Positions 34,360-34,582 of a stretch of DNA of 34,582 bases are shown here, piece by piece. The stretch spans positions 1 through 34,582 of the forward strand of contig CAZFWJ010000037.1 of the NCBI GenBank assembly GCA_964522505.1. Direction: 5' to 3'. Position numbers and translations under genes: made by a program. The notes under the pieces were generated by a model, which was given only the letters and a program-made list of their open reading frames with translations, had not been told where the DNA came from and searched no databases. The stretch's first letter is position 1, and the number at the start of each line of letters is the position of its first letter. Source of the DNA: GYS-P2D sp964522505. GTDB lineage: Bacteria; Bacteroidota; Bacteroidia; Chitinophagales; Saprospiraceae.

Positions 34360-34582
34360 ATGATAAAGGATTTAAAGTTTACTGTTGATAGTGCTCTTCT
34401 CCAAGAGTTAGGTGAAAAACTCGTTGAGACAGTGCATCTAGCCTTATCCGAGTTAGTTAAAAATGCATATGATGCTGATGCAACAAAAGTTGAAGTAGTC
34501 TTTGAAATCAAAGAAGATGGAAACACCAGATTAAAGATAGTTGACGACGGCATAGGTATGAATTTTGAAGCAGTCCAGAATT
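34360..34582 (+). CDS. GHKL (Hsp90/MutL/MORC-like) ATPase, N-terminal fragment cut by window edge
   Basis: The frame is open from the ATG at 34360 to the window end, giving 74 residues. ELVKNAYDADA (31-41) is the N-box with Asn35, and VDDGIGM (61-67) is the G1 box. The wording ELVKNAYDADA is usual for stand-alone GHKL ATPases of the MutL/Hsp90/paraMORC kind rather than sensor histidine kinases. No signal peptide, so cytoplasmic. It begins 22 bp after the third amidohydrolase stop, but nothing links the functions. C-terminal domains, which would identify it, lie outside the window. Confidence 0.85.
   Translation, partial: MIKDLKFTVDSALLQELGEKLVETVHLALSELVKNAYDADATKVEVVFEIKEDGNTRLKIVDDGIGMNFEAVQN

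Noticed and set aside
1..34582. CRISPR array, tRNA or rRNA genes, prophage
   Set aside because: I saw no regularly spaced repeats, cloverleaf or TΨC-like motifs, or phage proteins; small RNAs without strong structure could be missed by eye.

Overview
The window looks like the chromosome of a free-living, probably marine Bacteroidota. The evidence is a SusC/SusD pair with a VCBS-repeat lipoprotein, many lipoprotein signal peptides, DUF4837, a LolC/E-type permease, and several Bacteroidota -7 boxes (TAnnTTTG) 30-50 nt upstream of start codons. I infer the phylum from gene content and promoters; nothing here fixes the family. I saw no tRNA, rRNA, CRISPR array or phage gene.

Region 1 (1-8068, minus strand) is a small polysaccharide utilisation locus. 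It holds a GH16 laminarinase-like lipoprotein with an N-terminal Calx-beta domain, then SusC, SusD and a VCBS/FG-GAP lipoprotein cut by the window edge. The 307-bp gap before susC carries palindromic repeats. A strong hairpin lies between susD and the VCBS gene. No PUL regulator is visible.

Region 2 (8069-8842) is a decayed IS1595-type insertion sequence. Its transposase has an in-frame stop, and possible terminal inverted repeats lie next to the end of a metallo-hydrolase gene.

Region 3 (8841-21212) is mixed housekeeping. It has an MBL-fold hydrolase, a 1,060-residue peptidase-MA/beta-propeller/outer-membrane-barrel protein, and a three-domain glutaminase-STAS-CNB protein preceded by a tiny ORF with a strong Shine-Dalgarno. 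Next come a MoxR ATPase with a DUF4837 lipoprotein, plsC-like and ligA, and a divergent three-gene ECF sigma / membrane anti-sigma candidate / periplasmic helical protein operon.

Region 4 (21394-29914) has a TPR gene ending in a clear intrinsic terminator. Facing it is a compact seven-gene minus-strand run from 29864 to 22966: GH3-serine hydrolase fusion, LolC/E-like permease, a small conserved protein, two tandem cyclophilin lipoproteins (the second with a PKD domain) and a polyphosphate glucokinase-like ROK protein. Gaps are 4-31 bp, so it is probably one operon.

Region 5 (30032-34582, plus strand) has three consecutive secreted amidohydrolase-fold proteins. Only the middle one keeps the metal ligands; the outer two look catalytically dead. 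A GHKL ATPase gene follows and runs off the window.

The genes connect loosely. GH16 and SusCD would deliver glucose oligomers and the ROK kinase could phosphorylate glucose. The GH3-hydrolase, permease and cyclophilins are envelope functions. The least explained parts are the amidohydrolase triplet, the glutaminase fusion with its leader ORF, and the structured leader of susC.
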